Part shown: in pieces, positions 25,362 to 33,829 of the stretch | How the letters are laid out: the number at the start of each line of letters is the position of its first letter | Numbering within the stretch: the stretch's first letter is position 1 | Assembly: GCA_964542535.1 (NCBI GenBank) | Contig: CAZIUE010000013.1 | Span: 60,491-124,490 of the forward strand | DNA: 64,000 nucleotides | Direction: 5' to 3' | Source of the DNA: Pseudopelobacter sp964542535 | GTDB lineage: Bacteria > Desulfobacterota > Desulfuromonadia > Geobacterales > Pseudopelobacteraceae | The notes under the pieces: model-generated | The model's database searches: none | What the model was told of the DNA's origin: nothing | The model's input: the letters and a program-made list of their open reading frames with translations, nothing else | Program-made: the position numbers and the translations under genes

Positions 25362-28175
25362 ATGACGTTTGATGAACAGCTTGAACTGATCCATTCCAGG
25401 ATCGTTACCTACGGCAAGGAGAATCAGGGAGAGCTGCTCTACGCCCTGACCGAGGGCGCCCACCTCATCTCCGGCAGCGGGCGGGTGCGCATCTACCTGG
25501 AGGATCTGCCGCGCGGCGTACTCTCCTGTGTGCATGCCACCGGACACCTGGAGAACGAGCTGCGCGAGTTCGCCTTTCCCATCTTCTCTTCCGAGACCAT
25601 CGTCTCCCGGGTCTTTGCCAGTCAGTATCCCGCCGAGTTCCGGCTCAACCGGGGCATGACCGTTACCCCCGACGACGAGTTCGCCAACCGGTTCGGTTTC
25701 TACTCCAGCTACGTCACCCCCATCGTCAGCCTGGGCAAGTCCATCGGCGTTCTCTGCGTCGATCACGAGACCAGCGCCGACCGGCTGACCGGAAAATCCA
25801 GGTCGCAGCTGTCGGAATTCGCCGGCTCCATCGCGGTACGGCTGGACGAGGCCCGCATCTATCACCAACAGGTCCAGCTGGTGCGCCGCCTGGAGGAGTT
25901 CAGGGCTCGCGAGGCGGCCAGCATGATGGTCAAATCGGCGGCCCAACTGGTAAAAAAGGTTTCCCTGGCTTCGGTGCTGGTACTGAACCAGATCGACGCC
26001 GAGGAGTTCTCCCTCAGCATCCTGGCCAGCTATTCCGACGATCAGCAGCTCAAGGCCCTCTACGACCAGCAGGGGGCGACCAACCTGCACCCCGGCTCAT
26101 CGCTTCTGGCCCAGTACGTGGATGCCCACGGCGTCATCGTGGATGATCGGTTGCTGCGGCCGCTCTACATCGCCGACCTGACTCGCCACACGCTGCAGAA
26201 GCCGGTGCTCACCGAGGCCATGGCGCTGCGCTCCATGTATATCGTGCCCCGCTATGCGCCGGACAGCCGTCGCGTGATCTGTCTGGTCAACTACTTTTCC
26301 CGCGACCTGAACCGCTTCACCGGCTTCGAGATGGGGCTGCTTCAGACCCACGCCGAACTGGTGGAACGGGTGATCAGCGAGGTGGGGGGCGAGCACCTGG
26401 AGATCAGGGTTCTCTCGGAGATATCCGATCTGCTCAACGAACGGGCCGAGAACCTGCAACCGTTTCTCACCAAGGTGCTCTCCAAGGCCACCGAGCTGAT
26501 CGGGGCCGACACCGGCAGCATCGGCCTGATCAGGGAGCGGGATAGCCGCAAGTGGCTGGTGGTGGAGGAGGAAAACGGCACCATCGTCGGCGCCAAGAGC
26601 AAGGAATGGCTTAAGAAGAATATACCCCTCTTTCCGGTGGGGGGAGAAGAGCTGCCGGCCGCCGATCGCAGCCTGACCGGCTATGTGGCCCACACCAAAC
26701 AGGCCAAGATCATCGGCCGGGTGGACCAGGAGCTGCAGACCGGCGGCTTCCACCGCTCCATGAGCGAACTGCTCAAGAGCGAGATCGCCGTGCCGGTTAT
26801 CTGCGACGACGAGGTGATTGCCGTCATCTGCCTGAATTCCCAGCACTACGATTACTTCCGCGAGGAGCACCGGCGCATCCTGCAGATCATCGGCTCCCTT
26901 ACGGCACGTCACATCTCCGATCTGCAGCGCATTGAGGGGTTGCAGAGCGAAGTCAACCGACTGACCACCGACGTGGCCTACAAGGATCCCCATGTCTCCT
27001 CCTACCGGCTGGGCAACATCATCGGCAACAGCCCCACCTCCCAGGCGGTGGTGGAGTTCATCAACACCGTGTCATTGCCGCTCTTCAACCGGATCACGTT
27101 CTGGAGCCGCAACATCCCCCAGGAGGCGACCATCGGGCTCCCCTCGATCCTGATCACCGGCCCCACCGGTTCGGGAAAGGAGTTTTTCTTCAACAACCTG
27201 TACAACAAGCTGAACGGCCTGTACCGCACGCACATCAACCCCAACGGCGAGCTGCCGGTCAAGAAGACCAACATCGCCTCCTATTCGGGGGAGCTGACCT
27301 ATTCGGAACTGTTCGGCCACAAGAAGGGAGCCTTCACCGGAGCCTACAGCGATCGCCGCGGCATCCTGGAGGAGACCATGGGAGGAGTCGTCTTCCTGGA
27401 CGAGATTGGCGACGCAGACCCCAAGACCCAGGTGCAGCTGCTGCGCTTTTTGGATAACGGCGGGTTCGTTCGTCTAGGGGAGAATACGGACCGCTTCAGC
27501 CGGGTGCTGCTGGTGGCAGCCACCAACCGCAACCTGCCCGAGGAGATCGCCCAGGGGAATTTCCGCGAGGACCTGTTCCACCGTCTCTCCGAGCTCTCCA
27601 TCCGGCTCCCCTCCCTCAACGAGCGGCGCGAGGATATCTCGGATCTGTCGGTGCATTTCCTGGGGAAACTGTACCGCACCTACCGCGGCGAGGACGACCC
27701 GCCGGACCAGCCCCCCGTGCTCACCGAGGAGGCCAAGCAGGAGCTCAGGCGCCACAACTACCAGGGCAACATCCGCGAGCTGCGCAGCATCCTTCTGCGG
27801 GCGCTTTTCTTCCGTACCCGCACTACTATCTCCGGCGAGGCGATCCGTATGGCCATCGCCGGCACCGCCGCCGGGGATATCTCGGCCTGCCGCCCCGTTG
27901 CCCGGGATCTGGACAAGCGGCTGGCCGAGACCATCCTGGAGCGTATCGAGGCGGGGGGGGATTTCTGGACCGATATCTACGAGCCGTTCTCCCGCAGCGA
28001 TATCTCCCGGGAGACGGTGCGCCAGGTGATCGAGCGGGCGCGGGCCATGGCGGGCAAGACCATGCCAGCGGTTGCCCGCTACCTGAAGGCGGTGGACAAC
28101 ACCGGAGATGCCGGCGAGGTGCAGCGCAGGCTGTTCAAGTTCAAGAACTTCCTCTACAAGACGATCAAGATATGA
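25362..28175 (+). CDS. Sigma-54-dependent activator with three GAF-like domains
   Basis: A 937-aa cytoplasmic regulator. Three GAF-like sensor domains lie at roughly 20-165, 180-350 and 360-535, joined by helical linkers (VQLVRRLEEFRAREAASMM and others). The AAA+ domain has Walker A (GPTGSGKE, from 600), the sigma-54 contact loop GAFTGA (656-661) and Walker B (GGVVFLDEIGD). The segment between Walker A and GAFTGA is longer than in NtrC and lacks the usual 'VNC' strand sequence. No canonical Fis-type helix-turn-helix is seen at the C-terminus; the end (KTMPAVARYLKAV...FKFKNFLYKTIKI) is helical and basic and may replace it. It should activate sigma-54 promoters on binding a small ligand. Target and ligand are unknown. 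It is monocistronic. Confidence 0.9.
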   Translation: MTFDEQLELIHSRIVTYGKENQGELLYALTEGAHLISGSGRVRIYLEDLPRGVLSCVHATGHLENELREFAFPIFSSETIVSRVFASQYPAEFRLNRGMTVTPDDEFANRFGFYSSYVTPIVSLGKSIGVLCVDHETSADRLTGKSRSQLSEFAGSIAVRLDEARIYHQQVQLVRRLEEFRAREAASMMVKSAAQLVKKVSLASVLVLNQIDAEEFSLSILASYSDDQQLKALYDQQGATNLHPGSSLLAQYVDAHGVIVDDRLLRPLYIADLTRHTLQKPVLTEAMALRSMYIVPRYAPDSRRVICLVNYFSRDLNRFTGFEMGLLQTHAELVERVISEVGGEHLEIRVLSEISDLLNERAENLQPFLTKVLSKATELIGADTGSIGLIRERDSRKWLVVEEENGTIVGAKSKEWLKKNIPLFPVGGEELPAADRSLTGYVAHTKQAKIIGRVDQELQTGGFHRSMSELLKSEIAVPVICDDEVIAVICLNSQHYDYFREEHRRILQIIGSLTARHISDLQRIEGLQSEVNRLTTDVAYKDPHVSSYRLGNIIGNSPTSQAVVEFINTVSLPLFNRITFWSRNIPQEATIGLPSILITGPTGSGKEFFFNNLYNKLNGLYRTHINPNGELPVKKTNIASYSGELTYSELFGHKKGAFTGAYSDRRGILEETMGGVVFLDEIGDADPKTQVQLLRFLDNGGFVRLGENTDRFSRVLLVAATNRNLPEEIAQGNFREDLFHRLSELSIRLPSLNERREDISDLSVHFLGKLYRTYRGEDDPPDQPPVLTEEAKQELRRHNYQGNIRELRSILLRALFFRTRTTISGEAIRMAIAGTAAGDISACRPVARDLDKRLAETILERIEAGGDFWTDIYEPFSRSDISRETVRQVIERARAMAGKTMPAVARYLKAVDNTGDAGEVQRRLFKFKNFLYKTIKI

Positions 28176-28261
28176 AGGCTTGCGAAGAATTGTGGAGGGA
28201 TGTTGCAACTTATATAAAATCAGATGGTTAGACAGATAGTTGAGTCCAATGTTTTTGAATG

Positions 28262-28299
28262 AAACCCGCTAAGCCTTGTGAAGGCTTGAGCGGGTTTTT
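28262..28299. terminator. Bidirectional intrinsic terminator
   Basis: The stem AAACCCGCT-AAGCCTT pairs with AAGGCTTGAGCGGGTTT across a 3-nt loop, with one bulged base. The 3' side runs into TTTTT, and the 5' A-run gives T's on the other strand. It serves the activator gene (+) and the GAPDH gene (-). Confidence 0.8.
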
Positions 28300-28312
28300 A
28301 TTATTCCTCCGG

Positions 28313-29332
28313 TTATTTCATCAAACTTCCCATGAGGCCCAATGTTCTGATCAATTGACTGACATAGCTCATTTCATTGTCATACCAGGAAACGACTCTG
28401 ACCTCATAAATCCTGGTTCCGCACCGCTGCGCAAGGGTTTGAGTAGAATCAAAAAGTGACCCATAGCTCATGCCGATTATATCGCTTGACACCAACTCCT
28501 CGTCAGAATATCCAAAGGATTCATCAGCAGCTCTTTTCATCGCTTCATTGATTCCTTCAACAGATACCGTCTCGGTATCATCCTTTAAGGTGGCATCGAG
28601 AATAGTGATGGAACCGGAAGGAACTGGAACGCGCTGTGCCGATCCGATAAGCTTTCCGTCAAGTTCAGGAATGACAAGGCCGATAGCCTTCGCGGCACCG
28701 GTTGAATTGGGCACAATGTTAATTGCACCTGCTCGTGCACGGCGAAAATCACCCTTGTGGTGCGGTCCGTCAAGAAGCATCTGGTCACCCGTATATGCAT
28801 GGATCGTCGTCATGAATCCTGTTCGTAACTCACGATAATCATTCAGGGCCTTTGCCATGGGAGCAAGGCAGTTGGTCGTGCAGGACGCACCGGAGACGAT
28901 GAAATCGTCATGTTTCAGCGTATGGTGGTTCACGCCATAGACAATGGTTGGAAGATCATTGCCCGCGGGAGCTGAAATAAGGACTCTCTTTGCTCCTGCG
29001 TCAATATGCGCCTGGCTCTTGGTCTTTGAGCAGAAATAGCCGGTACATTCCAAAACAATGTCCACCCCGAGTTTGTCCCACGGAAGGTTCTTGGGATCTG
29101 CGTCTTTGTAAACTCTGACGTTCTTGCCATCAACGACAAGAGAGTCGTCATCAAAGCCGACGGTATGTCCTGCAAAATGCCCCTGTACACTGTCATACTT
29201 CAGAAGATGGGCAAGCATCTTTGGTTCCGTTAAATCATTGATTGCCACAACGTCAAAGCGATCATCTCCAAAGATTTTTCTGAATGTAAGCCTTCCTATT
29301 CTCCCAAAACCATTAATCGCGACTTTATACAT
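28313..29332 (-). CDS. gap: Glyceraldehyde-3-phosphate dehydrogenase, type I
   Basis: A 339-aa glycolytic/gluconeogenic enzyme. The N-terminal Rossmann motif is MYKVAINGFGRIGRLTFRK with an acidic NAD-binding position in AINDLTEP. The catalytic Cys is in SGASCTTNCLAP and the activating His in TTIHAYTGDQ. The phosphate-binding segments are VPNSTGAAKA and AQRVPVPSGS. The C-terminus has the WYDNEMSYV signature. Its base composition is clearly lower in G+C than all neighbours (many A/T third positions), which suggests horizontal acquisition. The ribosome site TTGGAGGAAACACT precedes the ATG. It stands alone between a terminator and the RAYT gene, with no other glycolytic gene nearby. Confidence 0.95.
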   Translation of the reverse strand: MYKVAINGFGRIGRLTFRKIFGDDRFDVVAINDLTEPKMLAHLLKYDSVQGHFAGHTVGFDDDSLVVDGKNVRVYKDADPKNLPWDKLGVDIVLECTGYFCSKTKSQAHIDAGAKRVLISAPAGNDLPTIVYGVNHHTLKHDDFIVSGASCTTNCLAPMAKALNDYRELRTGFMTTIHAYTGDQMLLDGPHHKGDFRRARAGAINIVPNSTGAAKAIGLVIPELDGKLIGSAQRVPVPSGSITILDATLKDDTETVSVEGINEAMKRAADESFGYSDEELVSSDIIGMSYGSLFDSTQTLAQRCGTRIYEVRVVSWYDNEMSYVSQLIRTLGLMGSLMK

Positions 29333-29382
29333 AGTGTTTCCTCCAATTCAGATGTTCTGCGGACTGGTTTCAGTTTCAAAAA

Positions 29383-30042
29383 CTAAATACTTTTCTGCTT
29401 TGGGCCACGTTTTTGTGGCGAGAGCGCACGGGCTAGGTTCTCCTCCAGGCGTCCTACAAACGTCGGATCGCCCAGCGGCCTTCCGCTGCGTTCATGCTTG
29501 CGGAGCGTTGTCAGCTCGTCTTCAGTCGAGAGTGTCAGAAAGTCGTTCCAGTTATCGACCAGAGAGAGGAGGGGGGCTACCTTGGTCAACTGGTCGTCTT
29601 CCCCGGTCAGGTGTCCCCGTGCGCTGCTCCAGTCGTAATCGCCGGGATGGGTGGCCAATCCCGTCGCCACCGGATTCATCTCCACGTAGCGCGCCGCTGC
29701 AAGGAGGTGGTGGTCATCCATGGGATACGAGGCGAAACGTTCCTGCCAGAGGTGACCACGCCACCCTTCGCGGAAATTGATCCTGCGGGTGTAGCGGCGA
29801 TGCGCCTCCCCAATGGCGCGGGCAAGCCCGTCTTCCGTTTCAGGAATGGCGATCAGGTGCACATGATTGGGCATGATACACCAGGCCCATACCTCCACAC
29901 GGTACGTTTTGCACCATTCGGACATCAGGTTGACATAGGCGCGGTAATCGTCATCGCAGAAGAACGTCTGCTGTCTGCGGTTCCCGCGCTGAGTGATGTG
30001 GTGGGGAATGCCGGGGACTATGACTCGTGCGATTCGTGCCAT
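29383..30042 (-). CDS. REP-associated tyrosine transposase (RAYT, Y1_Tnp)
   Basis: A 219-aa Y1 HUH nuclease. The N-terminus has the family opening RIARVIVPGIPHHITQRGNRRQQTFF, the HUH metal motif is in MPNHVHLI, and the catalytic Tyr is in ARYVEMNPV. These single-copy domesticated IS200/IS605 relatives process REP palindromes. G+C matches the flanks. No left or right IS ends are visible around it. The sequence just upstream (ATATACTGTCCCCGGAATAC, 30079-30098) is of a kind I associate with such genes; it is not a perfect palindrome. Palindromes near 54.2 kb and 51.6 kb could be its substrates, which is inference. Confidence 0.9.
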   Translation of the reverse strand: MARIARVIVPGIPHHITQRGNRRQQTFFCDDDYRAYVNLMSEWCKTYRVEVWAWCIMPNHVHLIAIPETEDGLARAIGEAHRRYTRRINFREGWRGHLWQERFASYPMDDHHLLAAARYVEMNPVATGLATHPGDYDWSSARGHLTGEDDQLTKVAPLLSLVDNWNDFLTLSTEDELTTLRKHERSGRPLGDPTFVGRLEENLARALSPQKRGPKQKSI

Positions 30043-30347
30043 GGTGAAAGGATAACAGCCGATGAATGGATGTCAATTGAATATACTGTCCCCGGAATAC
30101 CGATAGACCTGCGTGCGGCCGGGGATTGGCACACGGTTTTATGCCGGGGCCGGGGTGGTGCGGCTGGGGGGGAGCATCGCTTCGGTGCGGAGGGAGCTGA
30201 AAAACGATGGGGAGATTCTGGTAGCCACTGGAACGGCAGCCTACGTGATCAGCTGAAACGGGAACGAAGGAAGCAGAGCACGAAAAAGCCCCCGCCTCTC
30301 CCTGATGGAGAACGGGGGCTTGTGCTTTTTCACGACTGCCGCCGTCG
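30043..30347. other. Intergenic region between RAYT and 2-oxoacid oxidoreductase beta gene
   Basis: The 305 bp hold a terminator (listed separately) and GC-rich sequence with many G-runs near 30140-30175. No gene is supported; the short frames lack start signals. Confidence 0.5.
30283..30326. terminator. Intrinsic terminator after the oxidoreductase operon
   Basis: The stem AGCCCCCG/CGGGGGCT (30287-30294 and 30313-30320) has A-run on the left and T-run region on the right, so it works in both directions. It lies 22 bp after the beta-subunit stop on the minus strand. Confidence 0.7.
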
Positions 30348-31253
30348 TCAGACCGCGTTGTGGCGGGCGACGTAGCCGCTCCAGCGCCTCTCCACCCAGG
30401 CCTGCACATTGGCGATGCCCTGGGGGGTCATGGTCTTGAAGCGGGCCTGGGTGGAGAAGAATTCGGAGACCGGCACCAGCGGTTTGCCCCCTTTTGCCAG
30501 GCTCGCGCTCCGCTCGGTCAGCCGGAAGACGCCGTCCACGATTTCGTAAAGCACCACCAGGCCGGTGTCAACCGCGAGCTTGCCCAGTTTTACCGTATCT
30601 TTCGGGTCGAAGCCCCAGCCGCTGGGGCAGGGGACGTTCATGTGCAGGTAGCGCAGACCGCTGATCCCCCGTGCCCTGACCATCTTGTCGTACACGTCGG
30701 TGGGATAGGCGGCCGAGGTGGAGGCGATGTAGGGAACCGCGTGGGCCTCCATGATAGCCGGCAGGTCCTTGGGTTTCTCCTTCTTGCCGCGGCTGGTGGT
30801 GGTCGTGCGCGCGCCATGGGGGGTGAGCCCGGAGCGCTGGGTGCCGGTGTTCATGTACGCCTCGTTGTCGTAGCAGACGTAGATGAAGTCGTCGTTGCGC
30901 TCGGCAGCGCCGGAGAGTGCCTGGATGCCGATATCGCTGGTGCCGCCGTCACCCACCATGGCCAGTACGGTCATCTCGTCGGCGCGGCCCAAGGCGCGCA
31001 GGCCGGCCACGACGCCTGCCGCTGCCGCGGCCGTGCTGGGAAAGGAGACGTTGATCCAGGGGATCTTCATGGAGGAAACCGGGTACATGCCACCCAGTAC
31101 CGTCAGGCAGCTGGCCGGGTTGACCAGCACCATCTTGCCGTCCAGCGCCTTGGTGATGGAGCGCAGACCGATGCCGATGCCGCAGCCGGCGCAGGCCCGG
31201 TTGCCGGGGAGCATGTGTTCGCTGGTGGGTAGGTCGAGGATTTTGGTGGACAT
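30348..31253 (-). CDS. 2-oxoacid:ferredoxin oxidoreductase, beta subunit
   Basis: A 301-aa thiamine-diphosphate-binding subunit. The first cluster-ligand cysteines are in RACAGCGIGIG, and a further Cys is in VPCPSGWGF. The ThDP motif starts at MVGDGGTSDIGIQ and runs to YDNEAYMNTGTQRSG. This matches PorB-type subunits of the four-subunit enzymes that convert 2-oxoacids plus CoA to acyl-CoA, CO2 and reduced ferredoxin. Substrate (pyruvate or a branched 2-oxoacid) cannot be decided from this alone. The start ATG at 31253 is preceded by AGGGAG. It is the last gene of the operon, separated from the alpha gene by a nested hairpin element. Confidence 0.9.
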   Translation of the reverse strand: MSTKILDLPTSEHMLPGNRACAGCGIGIGLRSITKALDGKMVLVNPASCLTVLGGMYPVSSMKIPWINVSFPSTAAAAAGVVAGLRALGRADEMTVLAMVGDGGTSDIGIQALSGAAERNDDFIYVCYDNEAYMNTGTQRSGLTPHGARTTTTSRGKKEKPKDLPAIMEAHAVPYIASTSAAYPTDVYDKMVRARGISGLRYLHMNVPCPSGWGFDPKDTVKLGKLAVDTGLVVLYEIVDGVFRLTERSASLAKGGKPLVPVSEFFSTQARFKTMTPQGIANVQAWVERRWSGYVARHNAV

Positions 31254-31293
31254 ACTGACTACTCCCTGTCTCTGCGGGTGGTTGATTCCAGAT

Positions 31294-31478
31294 TCGGCAG
31301 TTGAGAACCGCCTCCGTTTGTGCGGACGGGCTCTCTCTGTAATTCCAGGGCTCATTTCGCTACAGCCGATAAACTCGCCCTTCGGGCTCAAACAGTATCG
31401 GCTGTGGACGCTTCATTTCGCCGGGAAGTACGATGAAAGAGCCCTGATGCACTCTCTCCGGCGGCTCTCAACTGCCGA
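31294..31478. repeat. 185-bp nested inverted repeat (MITE-like) between alpha and beta genes
   Basis: The outer arms TCGGCAGTTGAGAACCGCC (31294-31312) and its complement (31460-31478) match 18 of 19. Inside, CAGGGCTC and its complement, then ACAGCCGATA/TATCGGCTGT (10 of 10), form further paired levels. The centre holds a small hairpin GCCC-TTC-GGGC. The right arm contains the stop codon of the alpha-subunit gene, so the last residues of that protein are encoded by the element. The whole element could fold as one long imperfect hairpin in the mRNA. No coding capacity; looks like a non-autonomous insertion. Confidence 0.75.
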
Positions 31479-32709
31479 GAGATGGTTGCGGGTCGACGTC
31501 GGTCCGCTGCAGGTTGATCCAGACAGTCGGGCGCTGGCTCATCCCTGCCTGGGCATCGCCAATGGCGGCGCGGGCCTGTTCCGCCAGTTGGGCCGCGGTC
31601 ACATCCCGTCCCCCAAGACCGGTCACGGTGCCGAAGACCCTGGGCACATTGTCACGGCCGGACAGGGCGGCGCGCAGGTCAGTGCAGATCGGCCCCTCGT
31701 AGCCGTAACTCATGGCTTTGTCGAACACGATCGCCAAGGAGCGGCCTGCCAGTTTTTCGCACAGGTGCGTCACCGGGAAGGGGCGGTAGGCGCGGATTCC
31801 CAGCACGCCGGCGCGGATCCCCTGGCTGCGCAGCTCATCGGCCGCCAGGGTGAGTTCCATACCAAGGGAACCGGCGGCGACCAGCACCACCTGGGCATCC
31901 TCCAGCCGGTGCTCCCAGGTCAGGCCGCCCCAGCTGCGGTTGAAGACGGCGCCGAACTCGACATCCACGGCCGGGATCAGCTCCAGGGCCTCGGTCAGTG
32001 CCTGCTGGTGGGCGTGGCGGATCTCCATGTAGCCGCCGTGGAGGACGCCATTCGCGTCGAGGCGCGGGTCGGCCAGGGTGACCGGCCCGACGTTGCGCGG
32101 GTCGTTCAGGTCAACCACCTGCAGTCCCGCCGGACGAGGGGGGAGGAAGGCGTCGACCTGCCCGGCAGCGGGGATGGCCACCGGCATGACCGTGTGGGAG
32201 AGGAGGAAACCGTCGTAGCAGACCATCACCGGCAGACTGAGCTGTTCGGCGATGCGGAATGCCTGCAGGAAGGTGTCCAGGATTTCCTGGTTGTCGCGGC
32301 AGTAGAGCTGAATCCATCCCGCATCGCGCACGGACATGGAGTCCTGCTGGTCGTTGAGCACGTTCCAGGGGGCCGCCATGGAGCGGTTCACGCACCCCAT
32401 CACTACGGGCAGCCGGGCGCCGGCCGTCCACCATACCTGCTCGGTCATGTAGGCGAGGCCGTTGGAACTGGTGGCGGTGAAGGTACGCGCGCCCACCGTG
32501 GAGGCGGCCAGGCAGACGGTCAGGGCGGAGTGTTCGGACTCAACCGTGACGAATTCGGCCGACAGTTCGCCGGACTCGACCCATTTGGAAAGATTCTCCA
32601 CAACTGATGACTGGGGCGTGATCGGGTAGGCTGCCACTACCTGCACACGGGCAAGTTTTGCGGCGGTGGCGGCGGCTTCATTTCCGGTGATAACGACGGT
32701 ACGCGACAT
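31468..32709 (-). CDS. 2-oxoacid:ferredoxin oxidoreductase, alpha subunit
   Basis: A 413-aa subunit binding the pyrimidine part of ThDP. The N-terminus GNEAAATAAKLARVQVVAAYPITPQSSVVE is the family hallmark, with EFVTVESEHSALTVCLAASTVGARTFTATSS after it. A transketolase C-like domain follows (SLGMELTLAADELRSQGIRAGVLGIRAYRPFP). It pairs with the beta subunit to form the catalytic site. The last codons (SLGS, then TGA) fall inside the right arm of the inverted-repeat element, so the C-terminus was probably altered by insertion. It starts 40 nt after the delta gene. Confidence 0.92.
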   Translation of the reverse strand: MSRTVVITGNEAAATAAKLARVQVVAAYPITPQSSVVENLSKWVESGELSAEFVTVESEHSALTVCLAASTVGARTFTATSSNGLAYMTEQVWWTAGARLPVVMGCVNRSMAAPWNVLNDQQDSMSVRDAGWIQLYCRDNQEILDTFLQAFRIAEQLSLPVMVCYDGFLLSHTVMPVAIPAAGQVDAFLPPRPAGLQVVDLNDPRNVGPVTLADPRLDANGVLHGGYMEIRHAHQQALTEALELIPAVDVEFGAVFNRSWGGLTWEHRLEDAQVVLVAAGSLGMELTLAADELRSQGIRAGVLGIRAYRPFPVTHLCEKLAGRSLAIVFDKAMSYGYEGPICTDLRAALSGRDNVPRVFGTVTGLGGRDVTAAQLAEQARAAIGDAQAGMSQRPTVWINLQRTDVDPQPSLGS

Positions 32710-32749
32710 GGACTTCTCTCCTGGAGCTGGTGGGAAACGGTTGCCGGCG

Positions 32750-33067
32750 CTAGTCTGCGGTGGGAGGCGCGCCCGCCGCGCAGACGGAATGGACCGCTTC
32801 GGGCTGCATGGCTATGGCGCCGGCGGGGCAGACCTGGGAGCAGATGCCGCATCCCTTGCAGTAATCCAGATCGATGGCGGGAGGCGCTCCCTGGGCTATG
32901 CAGACGTCCGGGCAGTAGGCCCAGCAGATCTGGCAGGCGATCTTCCCCTGCTTCACCGCCAGGCACGCCGATGCCTGGACAACCGGGCGGCTGCTGCGCC
33001 AGTCTCCGGTGTGCCCCCCCTCGCCGATACTGGGTGTGGACTGCGCTATCTCGGTGTGCCTGGTCAT
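32750..33067 (-). CDS. 2-oxoacid:ferredoxin oxidoreductase, delta (ferredoxin) subunit
   Basis: A 105-aa small subunit with two [4Fe-4S] sites. The first motif is CQICWAYCPDVC (spacing CxxCxxxCxxxC, slightly wider than canonical), the second CKGCGICSQVCP (CxxCxxCxxxCP). It passes electrons from the ThDP site to external ferredoxin. Its start ATG overlaps the stop of the gamma gene by 4 nt, so translation is coupled. Confidence 0.9.
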   Translation of the reverse strand: MTRHTEIAQSTPSIGEGGHTGDWRSSRPVVQASACLAVKQGKIACQICWAYCPDVCIAQGAPPAIDLDYCKGCGICSQVCPAGAIAMQPEAVHSVCAAGAPPTAD

Positions 33068-33630
33068 GGGAGTTCCCCCGCTTCCGTACAGTCAAAGGCG
33101 ATCTGTGCGGCCCTGATATTCTTTTCCGCCGCGGCGGGTGGGAATGCGTCGGCAATCGCCGCACCGATGCTCTCCATGGTAATCAGGCCGGTGGCCTTGG
33201 CGATGGAGCCGAGAATGGCAGTGTTGACCATCGGCTCTCCTCCCACGATCAGCCCCACCGCCTCGGCGGCTCCGGTTACGTCGGAGGTGACGACACGAAT
33301 GCCGGCGGGCAGTCCCAGCGCATCCCGGGAACGGGTGCTGTTGACGATGACGATGCCGCCCGGCCGCAGGCCGGCCGTGGCATTGGCAACCGCCAGCAGC
33401 GATTCGTCCAGAACGACCACGACGTTGGGTTCAACCACCTGGGAGTACATGCGGATCGGCGCATGGTCGAAACGGGTGGAGGCGGTGACCGGAGCGCCGC
33501 GGCGCTCGGCGCCGAAGGTGGGGGCGGCGGTTACGCCCTCGAAGCCGCTGCGATAGGCGGCGGATGCCAGGATTTTCGAGCTGGTGACGGCGCCCTGGCC
33601 GCCCCGCCCGTGCCAGCGGATCTCGTGCAT
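33064..33630 (-). CDS. 2-oxoacid:ferredoxin oxidoreductase, gamma subunit
   Basis: A 188-aa subunit beginning with the family signature IRWHGRGGQGAVTSSKILA, followed by VTAAPTFGAERRGAPV and VVVLDESLL. This subunit binds CoA in the assembled enzyme. It is the first gene of the gamma-delta-alpha-beta operon and has its own promoter about 70 bp upstream. The start ATG is preceded by AAGGGAATG. Confidence 0.92.
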   Translation of the reverse strand: MHEIRWHGRGGQGAVTSSKILASAAYRSGFEGVTAAPTFGAERRGAPVTASTRFDHAPIRMYSQVVEPNVVVVLDESLLAVANATAGLRPGGIVIVNSTRSRDALGLPAGIRVVTSDVTGAAEAVGLIVGGEPMVNTAILGSIAKATGLITMESIGAAIADAFPPAAAEKNIRAAQIAFDCTEAGELP

Positions 33631-33697
33631 ATCATTCCCTTTTCTGCTGGTGGAGACAAAGCCGTAAACGGATGGGAAACTGCGTTCTGCGCAGAAC

Positions 33698-33727
33698 TGT
33701 ATAGCACCAAGGGGGAGCCGCGGTCAA
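33698..33727 (-). promoter_or_regulatory. Probable sigma-70 promoter for the oxidoreductase operon
   Basis: On the minus strand, TTGACC (33722-33727), an 18-bp spacer and TATACA (33698-33703), about 70 bp before the gamma gene start. Both hexamers match 5 of 6. Confidence 0.6.
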
Positions 33728-33829
33728 TGGCCATGTGACCGGCTCAGGCCGCCCGGCTGTGGTCTGTTGGAAAAATGCCGTTACGTTTCAATTTGTTATG
33801 GATCGTGATGCGCCCCGTTCCCCGCGGGT

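Noticed and set aside
23234..25372. 712-codon open frame on the plus strand
   Set aside because: It covers nfo and moeA in antisense and has no recognisable domain or start signal.
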